From the NCBI GenBank assembly GCA_963556695.1, contig CAUWAG010000020.1, forward strand, positions 2,356,001 to 2,420,000: 64,000 nucleotides of DNA, read 5' to 3'. Positions within the stretch are counted from its first letter, which is position 1. The number at the start of each line of letters is the position of its first letter. The notes under the pieces are model-generated. The model did no database searches. It was given only the letters and a program-made list of their open reading frames with translations, and was not told the origin of the DNA. This document shows, piece after piece, positions 1-12,107 of this stretch. The position numbers and the translations under genes were made by a program. Origin of the DNA: Anthostomella pinea. Lineage: Eukaryota > Ascomycota > Sordariomycetes > Xylariales > Xylariaceae.

Positions 1-181
1 GAGCATCGAGGTGCAGGGCTGCGAGATCGAGTGGCCGCTGCTGGCAGGACTGACCCCAGGTGAGGTGCCGGAGAGCCCGAAGTGCACGTCGGAGAGGAGG
101 ACGTTTGTGTTGAAGCCGTATGGGGCGCTGAAGGTGCATATGTCGGAGTTGCCTATTGTGCATTTTGGTGCAGGGGCTTGA
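1..181 (+). CDS. C-terminal fragment of an unidentified protein
   Basis: Reading from base 2, an open frame runs from the left edge to a TGA at 179-181, giving about 59 residues. It contains two cysteines and ends in a segment with the motif FVLKPYGALKVHMSELPIV. The FxLKPY-type beta-rich ending resembles the closing beta-sandwich of some glycoside hydrolases, but that is only an impression. I do not recognise the family. The start and most of the gene lie outside the window. Confidence 0.5.
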   Translation, partial: SIEVQGCEIEWPLLAGLTPGEVPESPKCTSERRTFVLKPYGALKVHMSELPIVHFGAGA

Positions 182-1024
182 ACTGCGTGATCTAACTTGG
201 GCCGTTGAGCGGTTGATGTATGTAGGCATGTATCTTGGAGCACGCACAGGGTCGTGGGTATTGCTCGTGGTGGACTCTCTCTTGGGTCAATCGTACCGCA
301 TGTTGTTTCATGAGATTGCATAAACGCATGCTACGAAGCAGTAGAATCACTTGATGTTGTACATCATTCTCTGACGCCCTCGCATTCGTGCCGATTTAGC
401 TAGCCCTTCCCCTTCCCTTCTCAGGGTTGGGCATCTTCCACAGCTACTTCTAGAGTATTCGGGTTCACTCTCACCCCAAGTCAGTAGTCGAGCATGTAAA
501 TACATGCTGATGACATCAGGGGCAGCTTGTCGATGTCACGCATGCAGGTAGCCCCTTGGGGCCAGTCGACGTGGTGTTCGGTTTCACCGGACCATTGCGT
601 AGAATCAGGCGGCAGCGAAACACGTGTCATGCGGTACGTGGGACCAACCTGCTGTTTGACAAGTCGGACAACCGTGGACGGAAACCAGAGCGTTACACTG
701 CACTGAAGGCCGCGGAACCGCCGATTTGAGCATCGTGCCTGTCAAACACTGCGGATATAACGACTAAGATCGTGTACGTTAGGTCATCGATGAGAAGGCG
801 AGTGACACGCCCATGAATGATCTCAGCAGGTCCAGTCAATGCTGCGTCGAAATCTTCAAAAGTGCATTTCTATATGGGTATATGTGTTGCTGTCTAGCAT
901 GACCCTCGTTTCCTGTGGCCATGCGCCCTAATTGAATGAATGAGAAAAACCTGACGGAACTCTCGCTTACAGCCGAGCGAGTTCCAGCTCCACGGCCATA
1001 CTGAAACCATAGCGATGAATGATA
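182..1024. other. Intergenic, convergent 3' regions
   Basis: This stretch lies between the 3' end of the left-edge gene (plus) and the 3' end of the sugar transporter (minus). I see no credible open frame, RNA gene or repeat in it. Confidence 0.5.
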
Positions 1025-3181
1025 TCAGACTCGTATGCCCGATTGTGAGACCTTGGGCTCGTCATGTTCGAGGACGGATCGCCTCCTGAGGTCCGCAGTA
1101 GCCTCCTCGATATCGCGACCCTGGGCTGCAGCGAACTTTGCCGGACGGCGCCTCGAAGTCGAGTCCGGGTCGTTGATCACGATTAGGGGCGGGTTGTCGC
1201 GGTAGTACGCATCGAGATCCTCTGTGTGTATGTTAGCCAGTTGTCCTTAGAGCCAAGGGACCTGGTTCTAGAATGAGATTGAAGAGGGTGTGACTTACCG
1301 AGTGTGCGACCGCTGGTCTCTGGGTAGAATAACCAGAGAATTGGTAAGAAGGCCGCGTTAGTGACGGTCCAGACGATGTAGAACTTCCAGCCCAGGGTCT
1401 GAAGACCGATGGGGGCCACTTCCACGACGACGAAGTTGGTTACTGTCACGAATGGTGTCAGTAAATCTGGTTGTTGAGAGCTAAGGTCTTCGAGAGAGCA
1501 CGGGAGAGTGTATTCGCGAAGTGCTGAGAGCCGAAGAGACAAGTTGGACTCGCAGTGGCAGAGGACTTGGGGGAGGAAAGCGAGAAGGTACTTACACCAG
1601 TCCGTCATGGTTGCCACAGCGGTAGCCTTAGTTCTCATCGGCAGACTATGGCAAGGTTAGCGGCCCATACTGGATACGAGGGCTCGACAAGTTGCAGGGT
1701 ACGTACCTGTTAATCTCAGTCGGATACAACCACGGTATGCCTAACATTCCAAGCCCGAAACCCATATAGTAGATGAAGAACCAGACCACAGAAGCTTTGG
1801 CAACTTCATCCTGGTAAGGGTATCCAGGCTTCTCGGTGTAGTACAGAAGTACTGTCATCAGCAAGAAGCAGAAAAACTGGATCGCGGTCGAGATTATCAT
1901 CATGATGCGGCGACCGAATCTTTCCACAAGAGGTGCGGCGGCAAGTGAAGCAAACAAGTATGCGACTGACGCGCAAGCGGCAATGAGGCGTGCCATGCTA
2001 GGCTCGAGCTTGACCGACTCGATGAGAAGCGTCGGCAGGTAGTATGACATGATATTGATGCCGCCCAGTTGCTGCATGGCCTGCGTTCCAGAGCCCAGAA
2101 TCAGGCGTCGCACTGACTTCGTCCCTGCCTTGGTTCGACCGCGCAGGATGTCTCGCCATCTGATTGCATTTTTGCGTTCGTAATCGACACTGTACAGAAT
2201 CTCCTGGCGCTCGGCCATGACGTAGGGATCGTTTACTGACTTGTCCTCGAGGTCCGCAAGAATGAGGCTGGCCTCGTCGTCTCGTCCATGAGCTATAAGC
2301 CATCTGCCAGGAGGTCAACGGTGGTCCAAGACCCTCCTACGGTGTGCAATGCGCTTACCTGGGGGACTCGGGAAGCCATGGCACGGTGCAGAAGAGCACG
2401 AGGCAGAACAGCAGCTGGACGGACAGGGGGAATCGCCACCCGACAGAGCCTCCGACGAACGACATCCCATAGTTGACCCAATTACTGAGCATGAACCCAA
2501 AGATATTCATGCTCATCTCGAACACGACCAACTTGCCCCTGTTGTGGACTTTCGATGTCTCGGTTTGCCACACGGGTGCTGTTGCTGTATTGATGCCATT
2601 ACCTATACTACGGTGGCATGTTCAGCTGTGCTGGGCGACCAATTGGAGGCATCGGGGTGAGTGGACAGAGAACTCGCGACAACTCACCCTGTAACGATAC
2701 GGGCAACGATCATATGAGGCACGCTGAAGGAACTCGTCTGCAGGATGGCCCCAATGGTCATGATGACTGTTCCAACTATGATGGTCTTCTTTCGCCCGTA
2801 CTTCTCGCCGATCCCAAATGCGATGACGGCGCCTAGAAAGCATCCGACGGTGTAGATAGATGTGACGATCGAGAGGACACTCGTCTTTCCCGACCCGTTG
2901 AGATTGTGAACGTCAAGATAGTCTTGCGTGATGACGACGCCACCTGAGTTCATGATCAGCAAGTGCAGACTGGCTGATCCATACGCGCTCACGACTCACT
3001 GAAGACGCCTTGATCGAATCCAAATAAGCTCATGTCAGTTGCGCAAGCAACCTGACCAACCTGTCAGCGCGACACGGTAACAAGAGGTATTTGAACAGTG
3101 GACGAGACGTACCGTAATCCAGAAGGTGAGCCATTTGCCCTTGAGCCCGAAGTAGGGCTGGCTGGACTTTGCCACGGCCAT
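1025..3181 (-). CDS. MFS sugar transporter (sugar porter family), 8 exons
   Basis: Twelve-helix plasma-membrane transporter of the major facilitator superfamily, sugar porter family. Exons that join in phase: 3181-3113, 3060-3000, 2943-2688, 2607-2359, 2303-1707, 1645-1596, 1442-1299, 1221-1025. They give about 540 residues, normal for the family. Visible signatures in order: GLKGKWLTFWIT before helix 1, TDMSLFGFDQGVFSG, the loop 2-3 motif GEKYGRKK, ARIVTGIGNGINTATAPVWQ, PESPRWL, QQLGGINIMSYYLP, LVERFGRR, YPTEINSLPMRTK and PETSGRTLEDLD. The start is the ATG at 3181, ahead of the conserved N-terminal segment; an in-frame ATG at 3274 would add 31 residues. All introns have GT-AG ends. The family assignment is secure. 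The substrate (hexose, disaccharide or quinate-like) cannot be read from sequence alone. Confidence 0.93.
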
Positions 3182-4610
3182 ACTTGCCGCTGTCTGATCT
3201 ACCGACTTGGGAGCGGAGATGGAAACGTGTTTGTAGAAGAGAGTCCAGGGCGCCACGTGCAATGCTGCGGCCACGGATATGAGGGCCCATCGCCCTGTTT
3301 ATAACCCCAGACTGCCCATGTCGTATCCACAGGACACCCGCATAACGCGCCTCTGGCCCTCTGGGGAACCTGGGGAATCCATCGTCGAACCACAGATCTA
3401 CAATCATGCGGATTCGCGTCGCAATGATCCATGATCTTAAATGTGGACTTTGGGCCAAGATCAGGAGCCCTACTCCCCAGAATCTCACGCCCTGCAACCG
3501 CCGTTTACAGGTCAGGTGAGACTGGAGCAACAATGACTTGGCTGTATGCATCCCGACGATCTGGGCCCGTTGCGAATTCCTGCCACCTGGAGGACCCCAT
3601 GGGGAAATGATTTTATAGTGGGCTTTCGCACCCCGACATCCCCCACAGCCCAGGTTATGAATGCCCGATCAGGGACCAGGGCAGGCTTTTGGCGGTCTTG
3701 GCTGGGGATACTCGGGCCCTAGGAATGCCGTGAAATTCCGATGTCAGAAATCAACAGAGCCGTGACTGTTCTCTGGACAACATCGGGAATGAATCTGACA
3801 CTGAAGTCAATCTTGACCGCTGTCGTGGAGCTTGACCCTGCTGATATTGGCCTGAGTAGTGCCCTCTTCATGTTCGACCTGTACTGTATGATCCCAAGGA
3901 TTGAAGCGCTTCCACGAGATATTCAAGCCCTCGGGTAACTACCTCGTCGGCTACAAGGTGCCGAACATGTCCACCGTCTCTTCTCGGCAGACCTCATCAA
4001 GCGAGTGAGCCGGCCGGGTCCATGTGTCAAGCAAGCGAGTCAGATCCGCGACGTCATTGTTGGACGATCTCTGTATATTTCTGGCGAAATGACCGTTCTT
4101 GGCATCCTTGCTGCGGAGCCGCCTTGTCTCGATGCACTTAGTGGCGCCGCGCCGCCGCGCCCATGCCCCTGGTGTGAGTCCGTGTGACGGTCTGTGGCCA
4201 ATCGACGTTGAAGAAGGAGGTTGGTTGTCCGTGCCGTCGAGTAGTAGTAGGTACTTATGTCAGGTAAGGGGCCTGGAAGGAGTATGGGATAATATGCCTC
4301 CAGGCGACGACGCTGGCAGGCTGAATAGGTCAGCCTTCGGACTAGGAGAGGAAGACGCAGTTGTGTCGATTGATGGATACTACCACTATGGTCTACGAAG
4401 TGCCCGCCCCGGAAATCTCGAACGAAAAACTCAATCATATATCCAAGCTCTAGGTTGTCAGTCTAATAACGAAACGCGCCTCGTACCGAGCATTCATGTG
4501 CAGACAACTATGTGTCCATGATACCGCTCCTTCTACCCTACGAGTGCACACACAACGACTCACGAGCTCCCTTGTACTCTCGTATCCAAACCAATACATG
4601 TGACATTCCC
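3182..4610. other. Intergenic upstream of the transporter
   Basis: The 5' side of the sugar transporter. Open frames of 60-170 codons occur on both strands but carry no recognisable motif, and their codon use is unlike neighbouring exons. No repeat or RNA gene is seen. Confidence 0.4.
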
Positions 4611-7264
4611 TCACCAAGGTTCCGGCCACATAGGAGGGGTCCGGACCTCGTCATACATCTGAGCGTTTCCACTTGACATGAATGGAAAATTCCAGTCGAC
4701 ACGATCGCTGTCCGGGTAGCGGAACTGACTATCTGCTTGTCCTTCGGCCCTTGCAGAGCTGGCGAGATAGCTCCATACCCGCCGTGTAACCCCAATGCGT
4801 GTGAGAATCTGCCCAATTTCGCCCCAGCCGTAATTACACGATGTGAGTTGATCAAGGACGGAATAGAACTCTTCATGTGAGGAGACGCGTGCGAAGTAGC
4901 CCAAATGTGACACGAGTTGGGTCCAGCCTACGGGATGTTAGCATTGCGAGCAATGAGGGAAAGGCAGGATTTTCTGGGTCGATGGCCCTCGGGACCTCCG
5001 ATCGGGGTTTCGTGGTTCTTACTAAACACATGTCAGCTTCTTGAGTAAGCATACAAGATCAGAACCGGCTTGGACGCGTACCATTTTATGTGCTGGCTTT
5101 GAAGTGTTGCTTGTTGAAACGCGATGGTTATAGTCTGTGTTGCTATGATCTCGTTTTCTGTCCCTTTGTCGTCGCGCTCCATCCACGGCGTGTCGTTTGT
5201 CTGCTTATAACCATTCATGTCCAGCCTGAGGACAATATCCTGTGACCGATCGCCCTCCGACACGGCCGCTCGCAAGGCGTTGATGCTGGTATAGAACCAG
5301 TGGATTCTCAGGAATCTCTCCAGGTCGTCTCCGTTATCCCTGTCCAGGATGTTCTGATACGCCACGTGTTGAATGTATATCGCCTCCCTTCCCTTGTCGG
5401 CTGAATGGTTGCGTGGAATGTAAAATTCAAGAGGACTTGATAGGTAGTCCCTTGGATCCGCCCCTGCATTTTCCATTTGTCTCGACCGCTCTACGTATGG
5501 CGCGACCTTACTAGCCTTGGCAACTGCAGGTGTACCATTTAGCCACGAGCTGCCGCGGTACAAGTCTCACATACGAGGATGTTATATCAGGGTGTTACTT
5601 ACAAATTCTGTCTTTTGCTCGGTCCCCTCGATGAAGGCAGCCCAGAATAGGTTCCAAGACATACCATACAGTGAGAAATTTCTTCAGCTGAAGCAAATTC
5701 CATCCATGAAGTCCGCCCAGGTGAATTTGAACTCCTCCACCCACATGTCTAGTCCATGGGAAAATCTCAGGTTAGTCTTCCATAAAGGCTGGCATATGAC
5801 ATTACGGATACTATTGAGCAGGTTTGCTTACTATCGAGAAGTTAGTATCACATGAAAGGGGCCCTTGGGAGGTCTCATAGTTACGTACCGAGCACGGCTT
5901 GTGAATTCTGAAGTTGTCTCGAAGACTCGCACACAGTCGATCGATGCCCTCCATAAGAGGATCTGAGTTTATCCTATAAATAGGGCTGCGGACCTTCATG
6001 GCTGCCCAGTGATATGACTTCCCCGGCGACCTACCAGTAAGCGTCTGGGGATCGATGGGATTGCCGGTCGTGTCTTTCAGAGTATAGCGTGCTGAGGACA
6101 TCTGATCCAGACGAGCGCGGCGAGACCTCACAATCCTCCACGCTCTGTACGCCTCCTGCGGGCTATCTGCCGGAAACAAAGCACAGGGATCGTCTTTTTT
6201 TTGATGGGTATCGTATTTCTGGTATGTCGAAACCCGATATTCCACGCCCTTTAGGAACCGAAATCTGATCATGTCAATCATATTGACAGGCCTCGGGCCA
6301 GCAGGCCAGTCCCCTCTCAGGAACCCAAACCGAGGGTCTGGGATGGCTGTTATTATGTAGTCCATTGCCGTGCACTCAGGGTTGGACCAGTGTAGCCCCG
6401 CCGGGTGAGGGTTGGTATAACACATGAGTAGGTTCCATTCGTTGTGGAACTCTTCGAAGCGTTTCAAAAGTATATTCACGGCATTGTCCGCGTTTGCTTC
6501 CCTGGTAATGGAGGCGTCCCAGTCGCAATGTCCGTACGACGGTTGCATAAACCCTCTCTTGATTGCATCGGTGTTCGCCTTCATTTCTTCTGCCATCGAC
6601 AGATCCGTCTCTGCAACATTTGGACTTAGCTGTCTCGAATTTCAAGTGCTTAGTATCAGACAAAACATTGAAATTACTAACGGAACGATTCAGTCGTATC
6701 TGTAAATACTGTGTCGTTGACATCAGGCCAAACATAGGGCTCCGACACTTCGTCCTCATAGCTCGGTTCGTACATCATCTCCCCATTGGGCTTGACGTCG
6801 TCAGGGGAATCGTTGGTCCAAAGCCCGTACTGCCTCATAAAGGCCAACATCCTGTTCCGTGTTGCCAACCATCGACGGGTATCTCCCACCCCCGCGGGGC
6901 CGAATGCGCGCATTTTATCCGAGATCCAGCGCGTCTCGTGCGGGTGAGGATCGCCAGGAAGTCGGGAGCACACGGCTACCGCTAAATCCACAGTTATTCC
7001 TACTTTCATTGTGTCATCGCTTTCGTCACCAAACACTGCTGGAAATTTCGGATCGTCTGGTCGTGTATCTACTGGTACCTCGGCGTGGACATACTCCTCT
7101 ATCCGCTGGCCTGGATACCTGCGCTCTAGCTGCTGGCCGACAATATCTATATCCTCACGTTGCCAGTCACCCCACCGCCGTCGTATTTGTGTTCGAGGCG
7201 GCGTGGGGGGTTCTTTTGGGTTTTTAGCGAACCCTTTCCATTGGCCCAGGCCTGTGGACGCCAT
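4611..7264 (-). CDS. Amidoligase-like protein, acidic motif residues apparently replaced
   Basis: Fungal protein resembling the putative amidoligase family (Pfam Amidoligase_2, glutamine-synthetase-like fold), which in principle ligates carboxyl to amino groups. Best exons: 7264-6710, 6629-5889, 5765-5603, 5565 to about 5082, and about 4927-4611. Supporting matches to the family pattern: DPHPHETRW after the first strand; WAAMKVRSPIY where families show vE-v-SP; HVGGGVQIHLGGLHGWNLL for the HVHVG region; LKKFLTVWYVLEPILGCLH after it; TITIAFQQATLQSQHIKW for the TIEFRQ strand; and a C-terminal helical segment beginning WTQLVSHLGYFARV. The first motif reads GITVDL where the family usually has G-x-E-x-E, and the SP motif has K in place of E. 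The 5602-5566 intron is only 37 nt, and the last junction is out of phase by one base. It may be a pseudoenzyme or a decaying gene. Confidence 0.55.
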
Positions 7265-9100
7265 GGTTAAGGTCTTGATGGATTAAAACGATTTGCGGCG
7301 TTTTATTCTCTTCAACTTAGCGTACAGCACGGGGGCTCTGCTTTTTGTTGTGTTTTAGAGTGTTCGGGTTTGGCTCTTCCCTTGTGGTCGAGGAGCTCAA
7401 CAAAATAAAATAAGATCGTTTGGTCTTATGGTTTTGCGTACAATTCTGTGCCACAGCTATCCAGATCAACTTCGCTCCTTTCCCACCGATTCTCCTGGAC
7501 CCTCTTGTATATGGTACTCGAGTCATTATACAATGTCTCTTTGTATGCTTATTACTGCAAACAGCTTCGAGCTACGAAATGGGTGGAGTGAACACCTGAC
7601 AGTCCGATTGCGGCTTTGAAACAAAGACTTGCTAACCACCTAACCCAACACACTGTTGACAAAGACTCGACAGGACTACACGTTGCATACGACGGTGTCT
7701 TGATGATGATCTTTGTAGCTACTAGCTACAGCCCTCGATAAATAAGAAGGTGATGTTATTGAAAGGGAATAAACCTCGAGGTCACCGTCGCAAATCCTTC
7801 TCGAAGCCATGCAGCAATGAATAGGGTTATACCACTCATTTCCCTAGAAATGGGCCCGGAGATACTTTGCTTATTCTGACTTACGTATCATTCTTCACTT
7901 TGACCTGGTAGTTTGCAAGTTGAATATAGGAGAGGCGGACTGGCGTGGTTTCCAACTGTGAGATATCTACTTGATGAGCCGATGTCAACAGCCCAATCCG
8001 TCGTGAGACCCCTTCGATATAGACAGACAATAAATAGCCAAGTACTCAAATCGTAAGTCCGTCTTACTCGTTAATTATCTCCCAGACCTAATCTCAGCTT
8101 CGACATGCATTCTGTCCAAAACACCAGGGCATACATACCTACAAGCTGAGGGGTCAAGAACGACAACAACGTCGAAACTCATCTACCTATAATCATCCCA
8201 CAGCCTAGTGTCGCATCCATTAACCTGAATACCGCTGTGTGAGCTCAAGGGACGAAAAGTGATAATTGTCTAAGTGTGATCTGGCCAGATGACCGGCTGT
8301 GATCCCCTCATATACTTATGAGGAGCGGTCCTGTGTCTGAAGGGAGGAATGGCCTCTCTTGAGAGAAATGGCACCAAGGGAGCCCTGAACCACTACTTTG
8401 CGACAAATCTCGCGACCAAGCCAGAACTGCTGCGGTACCGGTGTTTGCTGCTCTCCGTGAATGGAGGATCTTCAAAGCGATAGTAATCGACACGATAACG
8501 ATGGGCGCGACCCCGGGGACGAGCAGCTGCAGACTACGGAGCTCGCAGATCTGGTCCGGCGCGCCTCGTCGTGGCAATGGTCCAATGGAGAAGTTGACAC
8601 GAGCGCCTCAGGGCCCGACTGAACGAGACTGGTGTAACTAGGTCTCAAGCAGTCGAATAATAATAATTTGTTTGCATAAGCACCTATTCAGCATAAGCCC
8701 TTTTATGCCAGGGGCAATTGGCCTAATCGACCACCAAGCCGCTGCTTACCTACCTACCTATTCCACCGCAAATCATCATTTCAGCCGTCCGACTGGGACA
8801 CCGTAGGTACGGGATTCATCAAGATGTTGTACAAAACCGCATTACTCGTCTTCTCTCTAGGAGAGGAACTAACCTCGACATCCGGGAAAATCTACGCATA
8901 CGTTTGCTCGGGAAAAGATAGACATAGGAAGAGAGGTTTTCATCAGATACCAGAAGAGATGGACAAACGGGTCTCGAGCAAAAGCAAGCGCTGACAGATC
9001 TTGGGCCTGTTCCGGTATATGTATTGTCAACCAGTTGAGTCGTCGTGCTGTGTCTTCTCTCTCCTAGTTATACCAAGTTAGAGAGACTTGTCTTCTCTAC
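7265..9100. other. Intergenic, no gene seen
   Basis: About 1.8 kb between the amidoligase-like gene and the 3' end of DPB4. Short stop-bounded frames only. A small imperfect hairpin lies near 7408-7428 and a short TACC run near 8748. Nothing functional can be supported. Confidence 0.4.
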
Positions 9101-10287
9101 CTAGTCACTCTCTCCTCCATTATCGAGCGCATCGTCGTCATCTACACGAGCCTCCCGCTCCTCCAGCGCATCGTGCATCTCGTCTTCGTTGTCTTCATCA
9201 TCGTCCTCTTGCTCCTCCTCAGCATTCTCATCCTCGTCCTCGTCCTCGTCCTCGCGTTCCGGCTCCGCTTCGGTCTCAGCGTCACTAGCGTCCTGGGGTT
9301 CCTGCGTCTCGTCCCCGTCCACGTCCATGGTCGAGTCGTCGTGCGCGTTCGGCTTCTGCTTCTTCGAGGAGCGCGGCGCTGCCATCGATGATTCGGCGCC
9401 ACCCGCGTCGGTCGATGCCATGGACATCATCGAGGCGTTCGGGTCGTTGCCTGCCCCTGACGCGCTACCACCTGTTCGCTCAGCCTTCTTTTGCGCCGCC
9501 ACTCTACGGCGATACGTGTTTCGTTTCGTGGTCTGAGTTTCGTTGAATTCTGACAGTGATATCAGTGTTAGCACAGCGCACCGCAGTCTTGGTTCGGAAA
9601 GTAGCTAGCAGGTAGATGTACTCTTGAATTCAGCCTCCAGGCGTTCGCGCATATGGGGGAACTCGACGTCCTCGAGTGCGGCGAAGACGTCGGCCGGCAT
9701 TATGGTCTTCTTGTTCGACGTCATGGTTTTCTCGTTCGCCCTATTCAGACCAATACGGCAGTTAGTTTCATAGTACCAGGAGAGATGCGCATCGCGGGAG
9801 GACGAGGTCCGGTTATAGAGACTATACGTACGCAGCGGCGAGGTGATTGATGAAGACGGTGGCGCTCTTACTCATGGCGAGTATGGCGTTGGCCTGGATC
9901 TGCGTATTAGGAGGCAGCACTCCCTTCGCGAGCCTCGTAATTATCGACTTCGGAAGCGTGAGGTCCTGTCGCTGTCAGTGCTGCGCGCAACGTAGCACCA
10001 CGGAGTAAACATACCTCGATGGTGACATGCTCTCTTTCCTTGAAGCCCTCCTTCCGCTCCCGGTCCCTGTCAGTGTCGCCGCCGCCATCGCCTTGTCCAT
10101 CTGTATCCATCTCGATCGGTTGCGACGGGTTCGAAGGCGCTGCGGCGACGGTGGCTGAAGCTGAAGCCGAAGCTGAAGCGGGAACCGGGGGAGCAAGACC
10201 TGACACCTCGCTCTCGTCACCGTCGTAGACGAACTGGGCCATTGATACGTTGCTATGTTTTGTCGAGTCGGCCTTCTTCGGCGGCAT
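9101..10287 (-). CDS. dpb4: DNA polymerase epsilon subunit D / histone-fold protein Dpb4
   Basis: Histone-fold (CBF/NF-Y type) subunit of DNA polymerase epsilon, known in the family also from CHRAC-type remodelling complexes; nuclear. Exons 10287-10015, 9965-9832, 9740-9622 and 9549-9101 join in phase and give about 324 residues. The fold spans about residues 90-180: LTLPKSIITRLAKGVLPPNT, IQANAILAMSKSATVFINHL, TIMPADVFAALEDVEFPHM, then LEAEFKKFNE. The start at MPPKK (10287) is preferred over an in-frame ATG 12 codons upstream because MPPKK is typical. The N-terminus has an Ala-Ser repeat. After the fold comes a basic stretch and then a long acidic Glu/Asp tail (roughly residues 230-324), as in other Dpb4/POLE3 proteins but here unusually long. 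Identification is from the motif series and the tail. Confidence 0.9.
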
Positions 10288-12107
10288 GGTGGGGGAGAAC
10301 GGGAGGAAGGTTGGGCGTCCCAATCGGAGGATACGAGTCTGGAGGGAGGTGGACCGCCGATGAGGTCCCTGACAGAGCTCGAGGTCTTATTGGTTCTGGA
10401 ACGGTCGCTGCTTCACCCCAAGAGCAAGAAAATTGACCGGGCAATGATTGGTGTCGATTGGTTCGCCGGCACGCGTTGTGGCTGTAGTCGTGGTAAAGGT
10501 ATGTAGTATTCGTTGCTGGGTACCTATGTTTGCATGGATGTTGTGAAGTCGGGCGTCGCAAAAAGTCGGGTGTGCAGGTGGGCTCTACCAATTGAAGTTC
10601 AGCGCCTGAGTAGGGCCCCACGTTCTATCTTGGTTGCACGACGCGCTGGAGACGCGTAAAGAGCTCCAGCTCTCCTTCCTTTTCTTCCTCATAACCTTGG
10701 TCACTCTCTCACCTACCTTATAATTCGTACCATCAAAACAGTCGCTCCTGACCGGCTTCGTCTGATTATTTCTTTACAGTATTAATAATCAAAGCATTAC
10801 CACTAAGCCTAGTATTTAATCAAGCGTTGAGAAGAGACTGAAAGACAACATAGAAGCTTCCTTTTACCGCTTACATCGACAGCAACAACAGCAACACGCA
10901 ACTCGATAAAATATGTTATTACCATTATAAGAGGCTGGCTGACGAGCTGACCGGCTTGGCAGGACGCAGGTGCAACCTACACCCATTTTCAATTCTTGCA
11001 TGTGCGAGGTCAAGCTCGGGTCCTGCTCAGGTCTTGCAGACAGGCGAGCGAGGTGTGAGACCGACACAATTTCAGGGGTCGTGATGGGGACGCGCGAACA
11101 TCGGGTGAAGACTACTCGCCCATCTGCAAAGAGCGTGTCATGTCAAGGCATTGCTTCAGCACGCTAGTCTCGACCATGGAGGATGAAGTCGATCAAGTCC
11201 GGCTGGAGGAAACCGAGGTAAATGAATGGTGATCTCTTTGACTGATTTCCATTCGCGGTATGCTACAAGCGACTAGCTGCAAGCAGAGTCTATATCGAAA
11301 GGTTGCGTGTGATGTGTTATGGTTGTGAGCGGCGTAAACGTCCCAAGATAGGTCTTCTATCGTTCATTCCTCCTGCCGTTCCTTTCCGCCTCCTCAACCC
11401 CCCGCTGGTATCTTCCACGGGCATGGCTTCGCCCGATCCTCTGAACCGGACCACTCACACGATGTCCAGGTCCAAGTGAGCCTGCCCCGCGACCATCACT
11501 GCCATCCATCCGCTTATGCAGAACATCAGGTATGAATATATACCAAGAAAACCCAGACAGGGAGAATGGTCCAAGGAATGGTTTCCCAGCCCATAAATGT
11601 GTATCCAAACGCCACACAAGAAAAGGAACGACAAAAAGCCACTCTTGGGTATATCCTCACATCTCGCATTCCATTCTCTCGTCCAACAAAAACTCCGGAA
11701 AGGCAGAAAACATCCAAAAGAAAAGGTCCGGTCGTTCGGTATGCGGTTGTGTCGTGAACCCAGTGTAAGGTGGGTCAATGAAGGAGGAGTGGTGAGAAAG
11801 AAGATTTACGCATGGGATAGAAGGCCACCGCGGCCTATATCAGATCGGAACGGCTTGCTGGGATGTGTTACATCCCAGACAGAACCGTATAACAAGCGCC
11901 GTCGTGAAGCCCGGCATCTGGGGTCATGACCTCTAGCCCGGGAGCCGTCGCTGACATGGCTCGAACGGCTCCTTGATCTCCTCGTACCCCGTATCGGATG
12001 AAACAGATAGGGGTGCGCGATTGCCGCCACCCCCGGATTCGAATGCTAGGAATGCCCAAAACAGGCACCCAGGTGAAGAAGGTGAAACCGAGCACGACTC
12101 CATCAGG
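10288..12107. other. Intergenic between DPB4 and the membrane protein gene
   Basis: Holds the DPB4 promoter side (10288 to about 10900, with pyrimidine-rich tracts near 10680-10720) and the 3' flank of the next minus-strand gene. Open frames on both strands lack motifs. No RNA gene is seen. Confidence 0.4.

Noticed and set aside
5604..5835. Very protein-like frame on the minus strand (LRFSHGLDMWVEEFKF, SLYGMSWNLFWAAFIEG) inside the amidoligase-like gene
   Set aside because: It contains an in-frame TGA and its ends do not join neighbouring exons in phase. The other frame (HVGGGVQIHLGG, LTVWYVLEPILG) is open, joins in phase and matches the family.
9088..9536. Plus-strand Ser-rich and Leu/Val-rich frames opposite DPB4
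   Set aside because: They are antisense shadows of the acidic repeat codons of Dpb4.
12025..12075. TTCGAATCC-like box suggesting a tRNA B box on the minus strand
   Set aside because: No matching A box, anticodon stem or acceptor stem can be drawn around it.
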